Origin: Moniliella sp. 'wahieum'
Lineage: Eukaryota > Basidiomycota > Moniliellomycetes > Moniliellales > Moniliellaceae
DNA length: 64,000 bases
Direction: 5' to 3'
NCBI GenBank assembly: GCA_003971905.1
Contig: RSEE01000100.1
Location: 176,050-240,049, forward strand
Shown: positions 35,228 through 45,292 of the stretch, piece by piece
Layout of the letters: each line of letters starts with the position of its first letter
Position numbering within the stretch: the stretch's first letter is position 1
Notes under the pieces: generated by a model
What the model saw: the letters and a program-made list of their open reading frames with translations, nothing else
Databases searched by the model: none
What the model was told of the DNA's origin: nothing
Program-made: the position numbers and the translations under genes

Positions 35228-36728
35228 ATGCTGCGGGCAAGCCAAGCGGTGTTCAAGGTGCGCAAGGGCGTCCCGCGCTTCATTGAGCGTCTGCGATCCG
35301 ACCCCTTCGTGCGTGCGCGCGAGACGGGATGCAGCCCGGCCGGACCAAGCTGCCCGTTTGGGCCCCCCGACGCGCGAACCAAGAACAAATCCAAATCCAA
35401 TCCAAAGCCGTCCAACACCCCGCTCGCTCCGCCTGCCCAGCGCAGCCCACACGACGCGAACCAAACGGAACAAGGTCCTTCCTCTCCTTCCTCTCCTTCG
35501 TCCCGTCCCTTTAATCCCCCTCTCCATCTCGCCCGCCTCGCCATGGACGACGTGACGTCCTGGCGGGCCCGATCGGCATTCAAGTTGATGGAGCTGCAAC
35601 AAGGCACGCGGATGCTGGCCCCGCCGCTGAATGTGGGAGGTGGCGCAGGGTGGGCGCGGCGATTGACCGAGCTATCAAAGATGAGCGGGAGGTGCGGGTG
35701 GAGGCGGTGCATTGGCCCGGGGCGCGCCCTGCGGCGGACGCGGGGAGACGGGTGGTGCCTTGGATCCTGGTCGATCTCGGGGCTGCCCCGGGAGGATGGA
35801 GTCAAGTGTGTGCGAGGGCGTTGGCATGGTGGGAAAGCACACGCGCACGAAACGTCAAGTTGGGCTGGCAGGTATTCGGGATTGACTTGTTGCCCGTGTC
35901 GGATTTGCCTGGCGCAGCGTTTCTCAAGGGAGACTTTTTGGCGCAAGACACGCGCAAGCAGTTGCGTAATAAGATCTTGTCCGCCCTTCCTGCCCCTGAC
36001 CCATGTGCTGAGGGAGTTCCCCCGCCGCTTTCCGTGCCGCTGCGTTGACACCCAGTACGTCGGTGTTGAAAGACGCCAAGACGGGCGAAGTGTTGTCAGG
36101 GGGCTTGGTGGATGTGTGCTTGTCGGACATGCTGGGCAACATCTCAGGGGTCGATTCACGCGACGAGACGATTTCGATTGAGTTGGTGGATGCAGCGTTC
36201 CGATTTGCAAGGAGGACATTGCGGTGGCCACCACCCTTGCCGCACGACGCTCCGCTCAGTTCCAAGCCGCGACCGTGGGAAGAAGAAGAGGAGGAACGGT
36301 TCGAGCCTCCGCCTACTCGAGGCCATTGGGAAGAGGATATCGAGGAGGAATCCGATCCCACACTCTCCACCGGGCACACGGCCAAGGAAGCAAACGAGGC
36401 TAGCGACGAAGGCAAGGGCAGCCGAGAGACCAAATCCATGCCCCGCATACCTAGGACGACGTACTTTGTGGCCAAGGTGTATCAAAGCAAGTTGTCCGAA
36501 CACTACATCCAACAAGTGTTGCGACCCTTCTTTGACCGGCTGGTGATTGCTAAGCCTGAAGCGTCGCGGCCCGTATCGCGAGAACAGTTTATCGTTGCGT
36601 CGGGCTTTCGTGGGCCTCAGGCGGCCGATTATGGCGCGCTGCGCGAACGGTTTGCAGAAAATACGGTGTCTGAGGCACAGCTGTGTTCGGCTGCCTCGGC
36701 CCCATTCAACTATCATGCTGTACTTTAA
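35228..36728 (+). CDS. MRM2: MRM2/FtsJ-like mitochondrial 21S rRNA 2'-O-methyltransferase
   Basis: RrmJ/FtsJ-type SAM-dependent ribose methyltransferase, acting on the mitochondrial large rRNA. It starts at 35228 (MLRASQAVFKVRKG), then RFIERLRSDPFVRAR, as in the N-terminus of the family. The catalytic domain holds WRARSAFKLMEL (Lys of the K-D-K-E set) near 35560, VDLGAAPGGWSQVC (SAM motif I) near 35775, FGIDLLPVSDLPG near 35880, VDVCLSDMLGNISG (catalytic Asp) near 36110, and YFVAKVYQSK (catalytic Lys) near 36465. The end is FIVASGFRG and stop at 36728. Between VRAR and WRAR are about 80 extra low-complexity codons ending in a CT-rich tract. They could be an intron with a corrupted acceptor, or the true start could be the ATG at 35543. 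An acidic insertion lies near 36280-36400. Confidence 0.88.
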
Positions 36729-37096
36729 TATACACCTCTACCATATCTACCCTCTTCGATAGCCACAGAAAACGGAGGTTCATCGTATTTTCCAACGTTA
36801 GGAGGATAACGAGCGTACCCGCTCAGCGGGCGGGGTATGGAGTTGGTCTCTTGGCCAGCTGGGGAGGGGAGATAAACAAAGGGTGCACAGGTCGCCATGT
36901 GCGGATTCTGACAAAACACCCAAAGCAGGAAGGGTGTCCAGCGAGCCATGTCCAAGGGGAGGAGGAAAAGCGAGAATCAACAAAGGACGACCGCGCGGGT
37001 GAGGCAAGGACCATCAAACACGGGTAGGTCATTGGGGAATTAGAGGCAAGCACCAGGGCAAGAAGAACGACAAAAAGGCTGGGTCAAGAACAATTG
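36729..37096. other. Convergent 3' region MRM2/coiled-coil gene
   Basis: 368 bp between converging stops. No gene or notable repeat. Confidence 0.6.
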
Positions 37097-39139
37097 TTAG
37101 GACTGAGTCTTTTCTTCTTGCTGGGCATTCAGCGGCATCACAGTGAAGTCAGCCTCGACTGTTAACCTCGTCTGCTGCTGGGGAAGCAGAGCCATCAGGT
37201 TCAGGGTTGAAGCAGAAGCAGAAGCAGACCCCGTCTTCTCCTCAGTTGGAGCAACAGGTACGGAAATTGTTGTGTCGGCTTGCTCATGTTCTTCCGAACT
37301 GGACTGGTCCCGAGGACGAGCAGGAGTACGGGGTAAAGTGGGCGGAGTAGCAACCGCTGGAGAGGAGGGAAAGCGGGTGTGATGGGCGTCCCGGCCTTTT
37401 CATCCTCCTCAGGCACAGTGGCGGGGGAGGTTTGCCTCTTCCTGCGGCACCCATCAAGCCCAACGAACTAAAGTTGACTCCAAGAGCGTGCGGTGCTGCC
37501 TGCCCTGGTACGCACGGGGGTTGGCGGCGGCGGCGCGCCTCCATGTCGAGAGGAAGGCGTGGGGGACATGCGTCGACGGGGATTTGGTATCGCCAAGCTC
37601 TTCGGACGGGACAGCCGTTGTAGCTCTTCGCCACATGGAGCCGAGTTTTGAAGACCAGGATTCAGTAGGTTGGTGGGTTGGCCTGCCATTTGACGGGTGC
37701 AACGTTGGAGCTTCATCTCCCGGTTCGAGGGAGGCAGTAGCATCCACAGGCAAGGGGGGCAGGTGCAAGCGCGTCCCGTCTTTCTGCCCGTTCCGATCGG
37801 ACGAAGGCGTGGGCAGGGCAGGGTCGGACGGGGCCTGTTCGGGGGCAAAAGAGCAATGTACTCCTTGAGAGCTTTGAGACAAACATCAGATGCCCAACGG
37901 GCTTCCTTGACCTGATCCAATTCGTCTCGCGTGTTGCCCAATTCGATCCGAAGCCGTTCCAACTCAGCGCCCCGAGCGGTAAGTTGGGCTTGAAGACGCT
38001 CGGTTGTCAGAGTGGATAGGCCGGACGGTAGTCCATCTCCACCAAGCCCGCCTGTCACGCCTGTACCGAGCATACGGGATCGACGTCGAGCCACATCTGC
38101 CGCCTCCTCTACATCGGCAGCAGCACTGGATGAGAGGACAGCGCTTCCCGGGCGTGGACTGTGTGATGGGAGGAGGTGGTGCTGAGGGTCGGAGAACGGG
38201 GACGAACAGAGGGAGCAAAGCACTGAATCCGCTCACGCTGCTTGAGGTTCGGCGGTGCGCTTTGGCGGAGGTAATGCCAAGACCGACAGGAGGGGAAGCT
38301 TCACCCGAAGTGAGAGAGGAGGAGATGCACGCGTAGCAGGGGTGGTGACGGGCGAAGTGCCACTGATAGTAGGGGTAGTAGATCCGGAAACAGGACTGCC
38401 ACTGCCAGCGGTCGGGGCGGTGGGTCCCACCCAGCAACGACAGATGCCGCAGCTTGCGGTCGGTCTGGGAGGATGCAGCGGTGGGGGGAGTAGGGACGTA
38501 GCCGGAGGACGTGACAGAAGAAGGCGTGCGCGCGTGGCCAGTGCGGCCGAAGTTGCGAGCGGCAGCCATGGAGATGGTGCCATTGGGGCCAAATGCAAGC
38601 GATGCGCGCTTGGAGGCGCGCTTTGCCCGGGCCTCTTTGGCCTCGGCAGCCGCTGCGTCGGGATCATCAACCAAAGAGGCTGCAGAGAGGGCGCCAGCAG
38701 ACGTGAGAACTTGCTGCGAGCGGCGACGTTCAGCAATGGCCTTGCGCATGCTCTCCCCTTCCTGCTGAAGTTGCATGAATGCGCGGCGCGAGTCGGCCAG
38801 CCGCAGACGTAAGTCCCGCACGGTATCAGCCTCGGTCTCGGCCCGCCGCACCGCCGCATCCCGCTCCTCACATACACGATCCAGCTGCGCACGCAGCAGG
38901 GCGAGCACTTGGTCCTGCTCCTGGCCGTCGTGCTGGGCAGCGGCTGCGAGCGCAGTATCATCGGCATCTTGGGCGGCGCGGCTGGCGAGGCGGTCATGGG
39001 CGAGGGTAGTGGCACTGAGGGTGCGGGCCTGCCAGGCGGCATGGACACGCAGCGCAGCAATGACGTGACGCAGCTCGTCGGGGCTGTCGCTGCTGTCTGC
39101 GTCGGGGGTGGGGAAGGGAGGAGCGTCGGCGGACGACAT
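37097..39139 (-). CDS. Coiled-coil protein of unknown function
   Basis: Family not recognised. The start chosen is the ATG at 39139 (MSSADAPPFPTPDADSSDSP). Helical heptad sequence follows: DELRHVIAALRVHAAWQART, then LALLRAQLDRVCEERDAA and RDLRLRLADSRRAFMQLQQE (about 39080-38720). A Ser/Thr/Pro-rich middle contains RKLRHLSLLGG near 38440. A second coiled coil is near 38000-37880 (LQAQLTARGAELERLRIEL, then VCLKALKEYIALL). The third segment carries KLGSMWRRATT near 37630. The C-terminal end LNLMALLPQQQTRLTVEADF finishes at 37097. Frame changes near 38420, 38225, 37860, 37600 and 37400 cut it into several pieces. The two-coil layout suggests a scaffold or trafficking protein, which is inference only. 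Confidence 0.65.
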
Positions 39140-39952
39140 GGGCGGGGAGGGCGTGGCCGAGGAGTAGCTGCACGCTGCGTTGCGTTCCAGAGGTGGTGTT
39201 TGCTCTGTCGAGGCAGCCACGGGGAGCAGCAGGGGGCGCCGCAGCCCGTCGGCCAGCCACGGCGCCTATCACGCATTGTGCGTCTGCATCATCCGCGCGT
39301 CACCGACTGAGAAAATACTCACCGGCCATCCGCATCCCACACCGCGTGGAGCAGGCGCCATTCCAGTGTGCCTTTTGGTTAGCGCACCGGCCCTGTGCCT
39401 CTGCACGCGAGCATTCGCCTCTGGGAGCCTCTCGCCTGCCTCTGCTTTTCCTTGCTCGTTTCAAATTTGCTTTTAGCTTTCACCGGTCACCGGTCACCTT
39501 CCGCTTAGACCTTCCATCTTTCATCTTCCCTCTGTCAAGTTGCGCATTTCAAATTGCGCATTTCACCCCCTCGCAGATCGCGCATCCACTGGCCTCTTGT
39601 CTTGTCTACAGGGAGACGGCGCTCCAGTCCGCCCCCACCCCACATCCGAGATGGCTGACCCGCTCCGAGCCTCCCTGCCTGCTTTCTGCCCCCCAAGCAT
39701 CGACCTGCACGTTATCGTCCCAACCTAGAGCCTACCCTATTATGTGTTAGGCATGCCAGGTCCAGAGAGCAGAAGCAAAAATGTCCGTGCGAATGATATT
39801 AGGACGTCGGCAGGGTGGTATGGCCAGCCAACACAGAACACCATATATACGCGTCTCTGAGGGCACTTCCCACCATTACCAACCAAAACGACCCAGGGAA
39901 GTCCCGGGGGAGGGGGGAAAAGAAAAAGACAGACAAGTCACAAATCAACATC
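39140..39952. other. Intergenic region upstream of the coiled-coil gene
   Basis: About 0.8 kb, no recognised gene. It includes CACCGGTCACCGGTCACC at 39481-39498 (7-bp period) and a repeated GCGCATTTCA near 39542-39563. Confidence 0.55.
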
Positions 39953-40523
39953 CTAGCTGCACAACATATCCATGCCCCGCCCCTCCTCCGGCGCACACCC
40001 AGCGTAGCAGCAGCCGTACGGATCACAACCAGGGAGATACGGAACTGCATCTCGAGGTGGGCTTGCATGTCTTGAAGTAAGAAATGGGTAGGGCCAGTCC
40101 AGTGAAGCTGGAAACACCTACCACGTTGGAAGCAAAGCAAACTTTGCTCGGCTCAAACACTGACCGCACATCGCCCTCGACAGAATGGAACCACTTCCCA
40201 ACATCCCGCTCGGCCACAGCCCCTGTCGCAGCCGCCGGAGCACGCTTGTGGAAGACGGAGGAAGCCTTGGACACGTCACCCTTAACGTCCGATCCGATCG
40301 ACTTGAAAAGTCACCGATTCCGCGCTCTTGGCCAGCGGCGGTCGCCTGAGCCGGCGCAGCGTACGCTAATACGGCATTCAACCGTGCCGGTAGGTTAGAT
40401 TCATCCGTCACCAGAGAAGCGCGAGCGCCAAGCAGGAAAAAGAAAGGAAAGAGAGGTCAGAGAGAGTTGCAACGTACCGGCCGACGCGCCAAGGGCGAGG
40501 AAGGCGAGGATAGAGAGACGCAT
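39953..40523 (-). CDS. Small secreted cysteine-rich protein with internal repeat and Kex2 site
   Basis: It starts at 40523 with MRLSILAFLALGASAG, a clear signal peptide with an ASA-type cleavage end. An intron with donor GTACGT begins straight after (about 40476) and ends near 40400. The mature part has two related units: RGIGDFFKSIGSDVKGDV (readable with one base restored in a T run near 40311) and RDVGKWFHSVEGDVRSVF. They are separated by the dibasic HKR followed by APAAATG, a probable Kex2 cleavage point. After a possible 51-bp intron the last exon in one frame reads PGCDPYGCCYAGCAPEEGRG, ending MDMLCS at 39953. Another frame would stop at 40023 without the Cys cluster. The function could be an effector, adhesin-like or peptide precursor; none is proven. 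Confidence 0.55.
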
Positions 40524-41975
40524 TGTAGTGTTGGGAGTACAACGGGGTAGGGGAGGGAGAGGTACTGAGTGTAAGGGAGATGAAAAGGTGGAGGTGAGAA
40601 GGGAAGAGGAGACGGCAACGCAGAGCGAGTGGAAAGAGGGGGAATTATAAGAGCGAAGCTCAACCCTAGCAGGCCCCAGGGCGGTTTCTTGTTCGTAACG
40701 CGTAACGTTCGCCCGAGGAGCCACAGATGGGCCGCTCTGGGTGCTCGCTCGCGTCGGGAGCGCAGGACGGGGGCAGTATGCAGACGGGCCAGCCACAGCC
40801 AGCGGCAGGTCTGATAGGTCTTGTAGCTGCCGCCCCCTCGGCCTCATGGGTGCATGGGGTAACTATCAGCACATCAGCACATCAGTCAGCCATGCGATCA
40901 GCGACGCGAGCGACGCCGGTGCTAGAACCGGGGGAGGCGTCTGATGCATGATGTCCTTGCCCTGCCACACAGGATGGGCTGAAGCCGAGCGGGGGTGGGC
41001 GAGCGGGCGGTGAACCTGGGAGCGAGAGCTGGGGAAGCGCAAACGGGGCCATGACGCAAATTGCGTCATATTTCACATATGAAAGTTTCATGTCAGTGCC
41101 TTAGGCCTTAGGCCTTACGGACCTTGTGGCGCCGATGCACCACTTCCTCTTGATCTAATGCTGCTTCTTGTTGGTGGCCACTGAGTGCCCGATTTCAAGC
41201 CGGCTGGGGGGAAGAAAACTATACACTTAACCGTTTTGAAGACCCCCGAGACCCACAGGTTCCCGTGCAAGTCACCGGGACTAGTCCCTTGGTCACCTCA
41301 GAGGCGCCCTCAGACCACGCTCACTTGTACTAACAGTTGAAGGTTGAACTTCAACGTTGAACGTTGAAGCTTGAACCTTCTGGCTCCGACTAAGAACACT
41401 ACATTCGTCTCATCGGTAGAGCTGAAGGTAGGAATGCCCATTTCGATCATCGATCATTGCACAAACAAACGCTGCGCCTATCAGGCCCTCAGGTGTAAGA
41501 TGTAAGACTGCTCCATGTCTCTGCAGTCTAGGACAAGATTCGGAAGAATCACATACAGGTGTGGCCGACGAAGACCTGGTAGCTCTCCGAGGTAAGTTTG
41601 GACGTTAGGTGCGGGGCACTGGGCGCTGGATTCAGTCGCCAAGGGTGGAGGAGGGGGGGGGGGTGGAAGGTACAAAAGATAGGCTCAAGCAGATTTTCGT
41701 AGTGTGGGAGAGCATCTACAGCGAAATGGAGCAGGGGCGAAAGGAAAGGAAAGGGAAAGCGGAAAGCGGAAAACGGAAAACGGAAAACGGTTGTTTTGGG
41801 AGCAAAGGGCCTGAAACGGGCGTGGGTACAGGAGGAAAGGGGGGGGGGACAAGCTAGACCAAAGGAAAGGAGAGGAATGGGAACGGAATCCTGAATCCTT
41901 GCAAAAAAAAAACACAGGCAGGGCACCAGTACCTCGACCTACCAAAGTTGGATAGTTACCTAGCGATGGTACGGC
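40524..41975. other. Intergenic region between secreted-protein gene and WASP
   Basis: 1.45 kb with no recognised gene. Several 7-bp-period arrays lie here: CGTAACGx2 at 40694-40707, GCCTTAG units at 41098-41118, AACGTTG/AAGCTTG at 41353-41373, and CGATCATx2 at 41444-41457. GGTCACC words occur at 41290-41297. G-rich and CGGAAAA repeats (41750-41790) are in the WASP 3' flank. Confidence 0.55.
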
Positions 41976-43482
41976 TTACCAATCGTCTTCAGAATCCTCA
42001 TCGTCCGAATCGCCCATTTGACCTTTACGTTGGTTCAACGCCTGAGCCAAAGCGTCTGCCAAGCGGCCGGGGACTCATCTCCGCCCCGGCAGCTGCGCCA
42101 GCGGCCACCCCAACCGCCCCACCCGCCGCAGCACCCGCTGCTACCCCACCAGCATTCGGGCCGGGTGTCTTCTTCAAATCGCGAATGGACTTGCCTTGAA
42201 TACTGGCCAATAACGCGCTCCGCCCATCTTGCGGCGGCGGCAGGCTGGCTAGTGTGTTGCCGCCACCAGCCGCGGGTGCCGGGGGAGGCGGAGGCGGAGG
42301 CGGCGCGCCACCTGCTGGAGGCGGCGCGGTGGGGGCGGCGGTGCACCCCCCATTGGAGGAGGCGGAGGAGGCGGTGGCGCTCCCCCAGTCGGGCTGGAGG
42401 CGGACGAGGCGGAGCAGGAGGACGCGAAGCTCCGCCGGCCCGGGACCCGGGTGGAGGTGGCGGTGGCGGGCGGTGCGGCACCTCGAGAGGCCTTCTTGCC
42501 TCCGCCCAGTGGAGGGACGGCGAGAGGCAGAGGGAGGGCAGGCGCAGGTGGAGCTGGTGGCGGCGGAGGCGCAGATTGAGCAGGTGCCGGGGGTGGGGCG
42601 GGGCAGCCGGAGCAGCGGGAGGGGGAGGGGGCATCGTCCTCGGGGCACGTGGGGCCGCAGGCGCCGGCGCAGGCGGCGGAGGAGGAGGGGACGGGGTATG
42701 GTACTGCACCGCTGGGACTGAAGCAGAGGCATGGTGGTCGTCCGAGTGGTGGGTGCGACTGGTGTGGGGCATCAAAGGGTTGCCCAGGAGCCCCTCCAGC
42801 TGCCCCCCCCCTGTCGTGGGTATGGTTGGCTGAGTTGGTACGGCTGTGGCCCCCCGTAGGTTCGAAAGCAACGATGGTTCCGACCCTCCCTTCTCACCCG
42901 ATCCCGAGGAGCCGCCAGTCTTGATCACGAGTGCTTCGAGCATGTCGTGGAAATGTTCAGGGTGGCCCGCTGTGCTATTGGTGTGGGGGGCAGAGGCGCC
43001 GCGTCCGAACAGTTTCTTGAGCGTACTACCACCAGACGCCTTGGGCTTAGCTGAAAGGGGGTTAGTAGGAGAATGGTGAAGCGAGAAGGGGAAAAAAACG
43101 TACCATACTTTTGCTTGTTGCCAATCTTTTTGGCCAACACTGCAGCTTCGGCTTCGTCGGCAAAGGCAAGGCCGACGAAACACTCGTCGCCCTCGAACGT
43201 ATGGAAAAAGGTGCGGTCCACATTGTAGACAAAGCCCTCGTACATCTCCTGTTCCCACACCACGCCGCGGGAACCCAAGTCGACGAGCTTGAGGTAGAAG
43301 GTGGAGCGGTCATAGTCACGCACAAAGGCAACAACGCCCTCCAAACCAGTGAAGTTCCAGGCGGCAGAGACCTGGGGCGGGGCAGCGTACAGACGGGCTA
43401 CCGTGGCAGTCACGATCTTGGCGCCGTCTGAAGGCACCGCCGCCTTGACGCGGTTCTTTTCGGCAGTGGTAAGGGTGGGCAT
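41976..43482 (-). CDS. LAS17: WASP/Las17 actin nucleation-promoting factor
   Basis: Activates Arp2/3-driven actin assembly at endocytic patches. It starts at 43482 (MPTLTTAEKNRVKAAVP). The WH1/EVH1 domain spans about 43480-43100, with ATVARLYAAPPQVSAAWNFT, then VDLGSRGVVWEQEMYEGF and FHTFEGDECFVGLAFADEAE. A clean 53-nt intron (43051-43103, donor GTACGT, acceptor TTTCAG) follows AKKIGNKQKY. A central region includes KKLFGRGASAP and then a long polyproline segment (about 42700-42250) for SH3/profilin binding. The WH2 motif GRSALLASIQGKSIRDLKKT is near 42200. The acidic C-terminus DSDDEDSEDDW with terminal Trp ends at 41976. Frame changes occur in the proline-rich part (near 42560, 42400, 42300) and near 42060. 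A complete verprolin/central/acidic tail supports function. Confidence 0.95.
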
Positions 43483-45292
43483 GGATGGTGGATGCGGGTC
43501 CAGAAGGCGAGCGGCAACGCAAGCGCCGCCCTGGCTGCTTGCCTGCGGCGTGCTACGCAGCACCGCTCGCCAGCCCCGCGGGCGCAGGAGAAGGATGACA
43601 TAAGACAGTGGCCCTGTGCGCCCAGCCCACGCAAACCCACTGGGCCATATGCAACCCTGAATCTACCTATCAGCGCAGCAGCCTTCGCAGGCCATGGCCG
43701 CGCTTGCAATTTCAAGCGCCCCGTCCCCGCTCACATGTCACACGTCACGTGTCACGCGTCACGTCATCATGCATCATCGCGCATCGACGTCATCCTCACC
43801 GGCATCGGTCACACCTCTGTCACTGCATGTTTCTCTCGACTACTGTACCATCCTTTGGATGGCCGCAGGCTAATGGGACAAAGCGACCGAAAAGCAGACC
43901 AGCCATAATCTCACCACCCTCTCCAGGTGCCACGAGTCGAAGTCCATGCATCCAACGCTGTTACGCTGTCTTGATGGGAGAAAGGAAGCCACCTCCCTGT
44001 TGCCGGCATCCGCCACTCAGACTGAGGGTTGTTTTGGCAAAACTCAATCGAGAGAGAATGTGTACAGTCGGCGTGCGTGCGTATCGACATTGGGGCTGCT
44101 CCAAAGCAGATCTGGCCAGAGGTTGCATGGCTTTCCACTCTACAAAATCCTATTGCCAAAGGTACGACCCATCATTTGATGAAGACTTTTTGTAATAGGT
44201 GCCATGTAGGCAAGTAGCTAGACGATGGGGGGGGTAAGCTCCCACAGCCAATGTTAAACGTCAAACGTCAACAAACGTTAACGAGGAACCGTTTACAACG
44301 TTTAGTCCTTTCCCGGTCCTCCTCCGTAGCGCCACATGCACATCCTGCCATCGAGCCGTCCTTCGGTCGGGGTTGGTGGTAACTAGGGCAACTCCGGTAA
44401 CTGTGCCAGTGCCCCCTGGTGGCTCGTTTGCCAGGGGTTGATGAGCAGGCCGAGAAGGCCATTCGGAGCTTGGCGACACAGTCGTTCGGCTCGTTTGCGC
44501 GCACCTCGCTGCGCCGACGATGAGAATGTCAGTACTATCGTACTGATGAGTAAGTACTAAGTAGCACTGCGACGGCGTTGCTGCGACTTGCTCCCCATCC
44601 CGAGACGATAAGATGATGGATGGATCGGTGATGCGGCGTCGTTGGGGTCGGAGTTGGACTGGATGATCGATGATCGTTGCGCAATGATTAATGACGCGTG
44701 ATGCGTTATGCGTTACCGGATTTCCGGTTAGGGGCTCGGCGCTCGGCCTTAGGCTTAGCTCAGCCTCGGGTGTGATGCATGTGAGGCCGAGGTACCTGCG
44801 TCGGCGTGGGGCCACAAATCGCCTGACAGGAACAGTTGATCGCTGCTGGATCGCTTCGTCCAGCACGCCCCGCGCGCCGCGCTCGCGCCCAGTCTCGCGC
44901 CCTCTTCTGTTGCTCGTTGCGCACGTTGCGCTCGTCGCGCTCGTCGCCCCTTTCGTCACTTTTGCGATCTCAGGCCCTACCATCAACGTACCCTTCTGCT
45001 CGTCTGCGCCATCCCAACCCCCCCTACCCCCCCTGCCTACTACTTACTGTTGTACTGCGAGATAGCCACAACATTGAATGTCGTCCCACATCCTCCCATG
45101 TCAGAGCACCTGCCGTCCAACTCCGAAGACAGTACCCCGCACTCGACATATTCTCCCGCCGTCTCGCTGCCTCTCCTCTTCTTTGTACCACCACCACTCC
45201 TGGCCGGCGGGTCGTTTTCTACATCTCCAACTGCACTTGCCTTGCACTTGCTCACCAACCCCCCTCTATCCCATCACTATTACCCCTGCAAC
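43483..45292. promoter_or_regulatory. Divergent intergenic region WASP/DUF1399 copy B
   Basis: 1.8 kb without a recognised gene. It has the longest heptad array of the window at 43731-43765 with a CRE-like GACGTCAT nearby (43784-43793). Others are AAACGTCx2 at 44256-44269, GATGATCx2 at 44662-44675 and ATGCGTTx2 at 44701-44714. The 240 bp before the copy B start is pyrimidine-rich. Confidence 0.5.
43731..43765. repeat. Five-unit TCACRYG heptad array
   Basis: Units TCACATG, TCACACG, TCACGTG, TCACGCG and TCACGTC run head to tail with exact 7-bp spacing. They create ACATGT, CACGTG and ACGCGT palindromes in one 35-bp stretch, 250 bp upstream of the WASP start. This looks like a mixed E-box/MCB-type site array, but the strict period without unit identity is unusual. 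Confidence 0.8.

Noticed and set aside
44261-44986. 241-codon open frame on the minus strand between WASP and DUF1399 copy B
   Set aside because: Irregular composition, runs through heptad arrays and intergenic words, no family resemblance.
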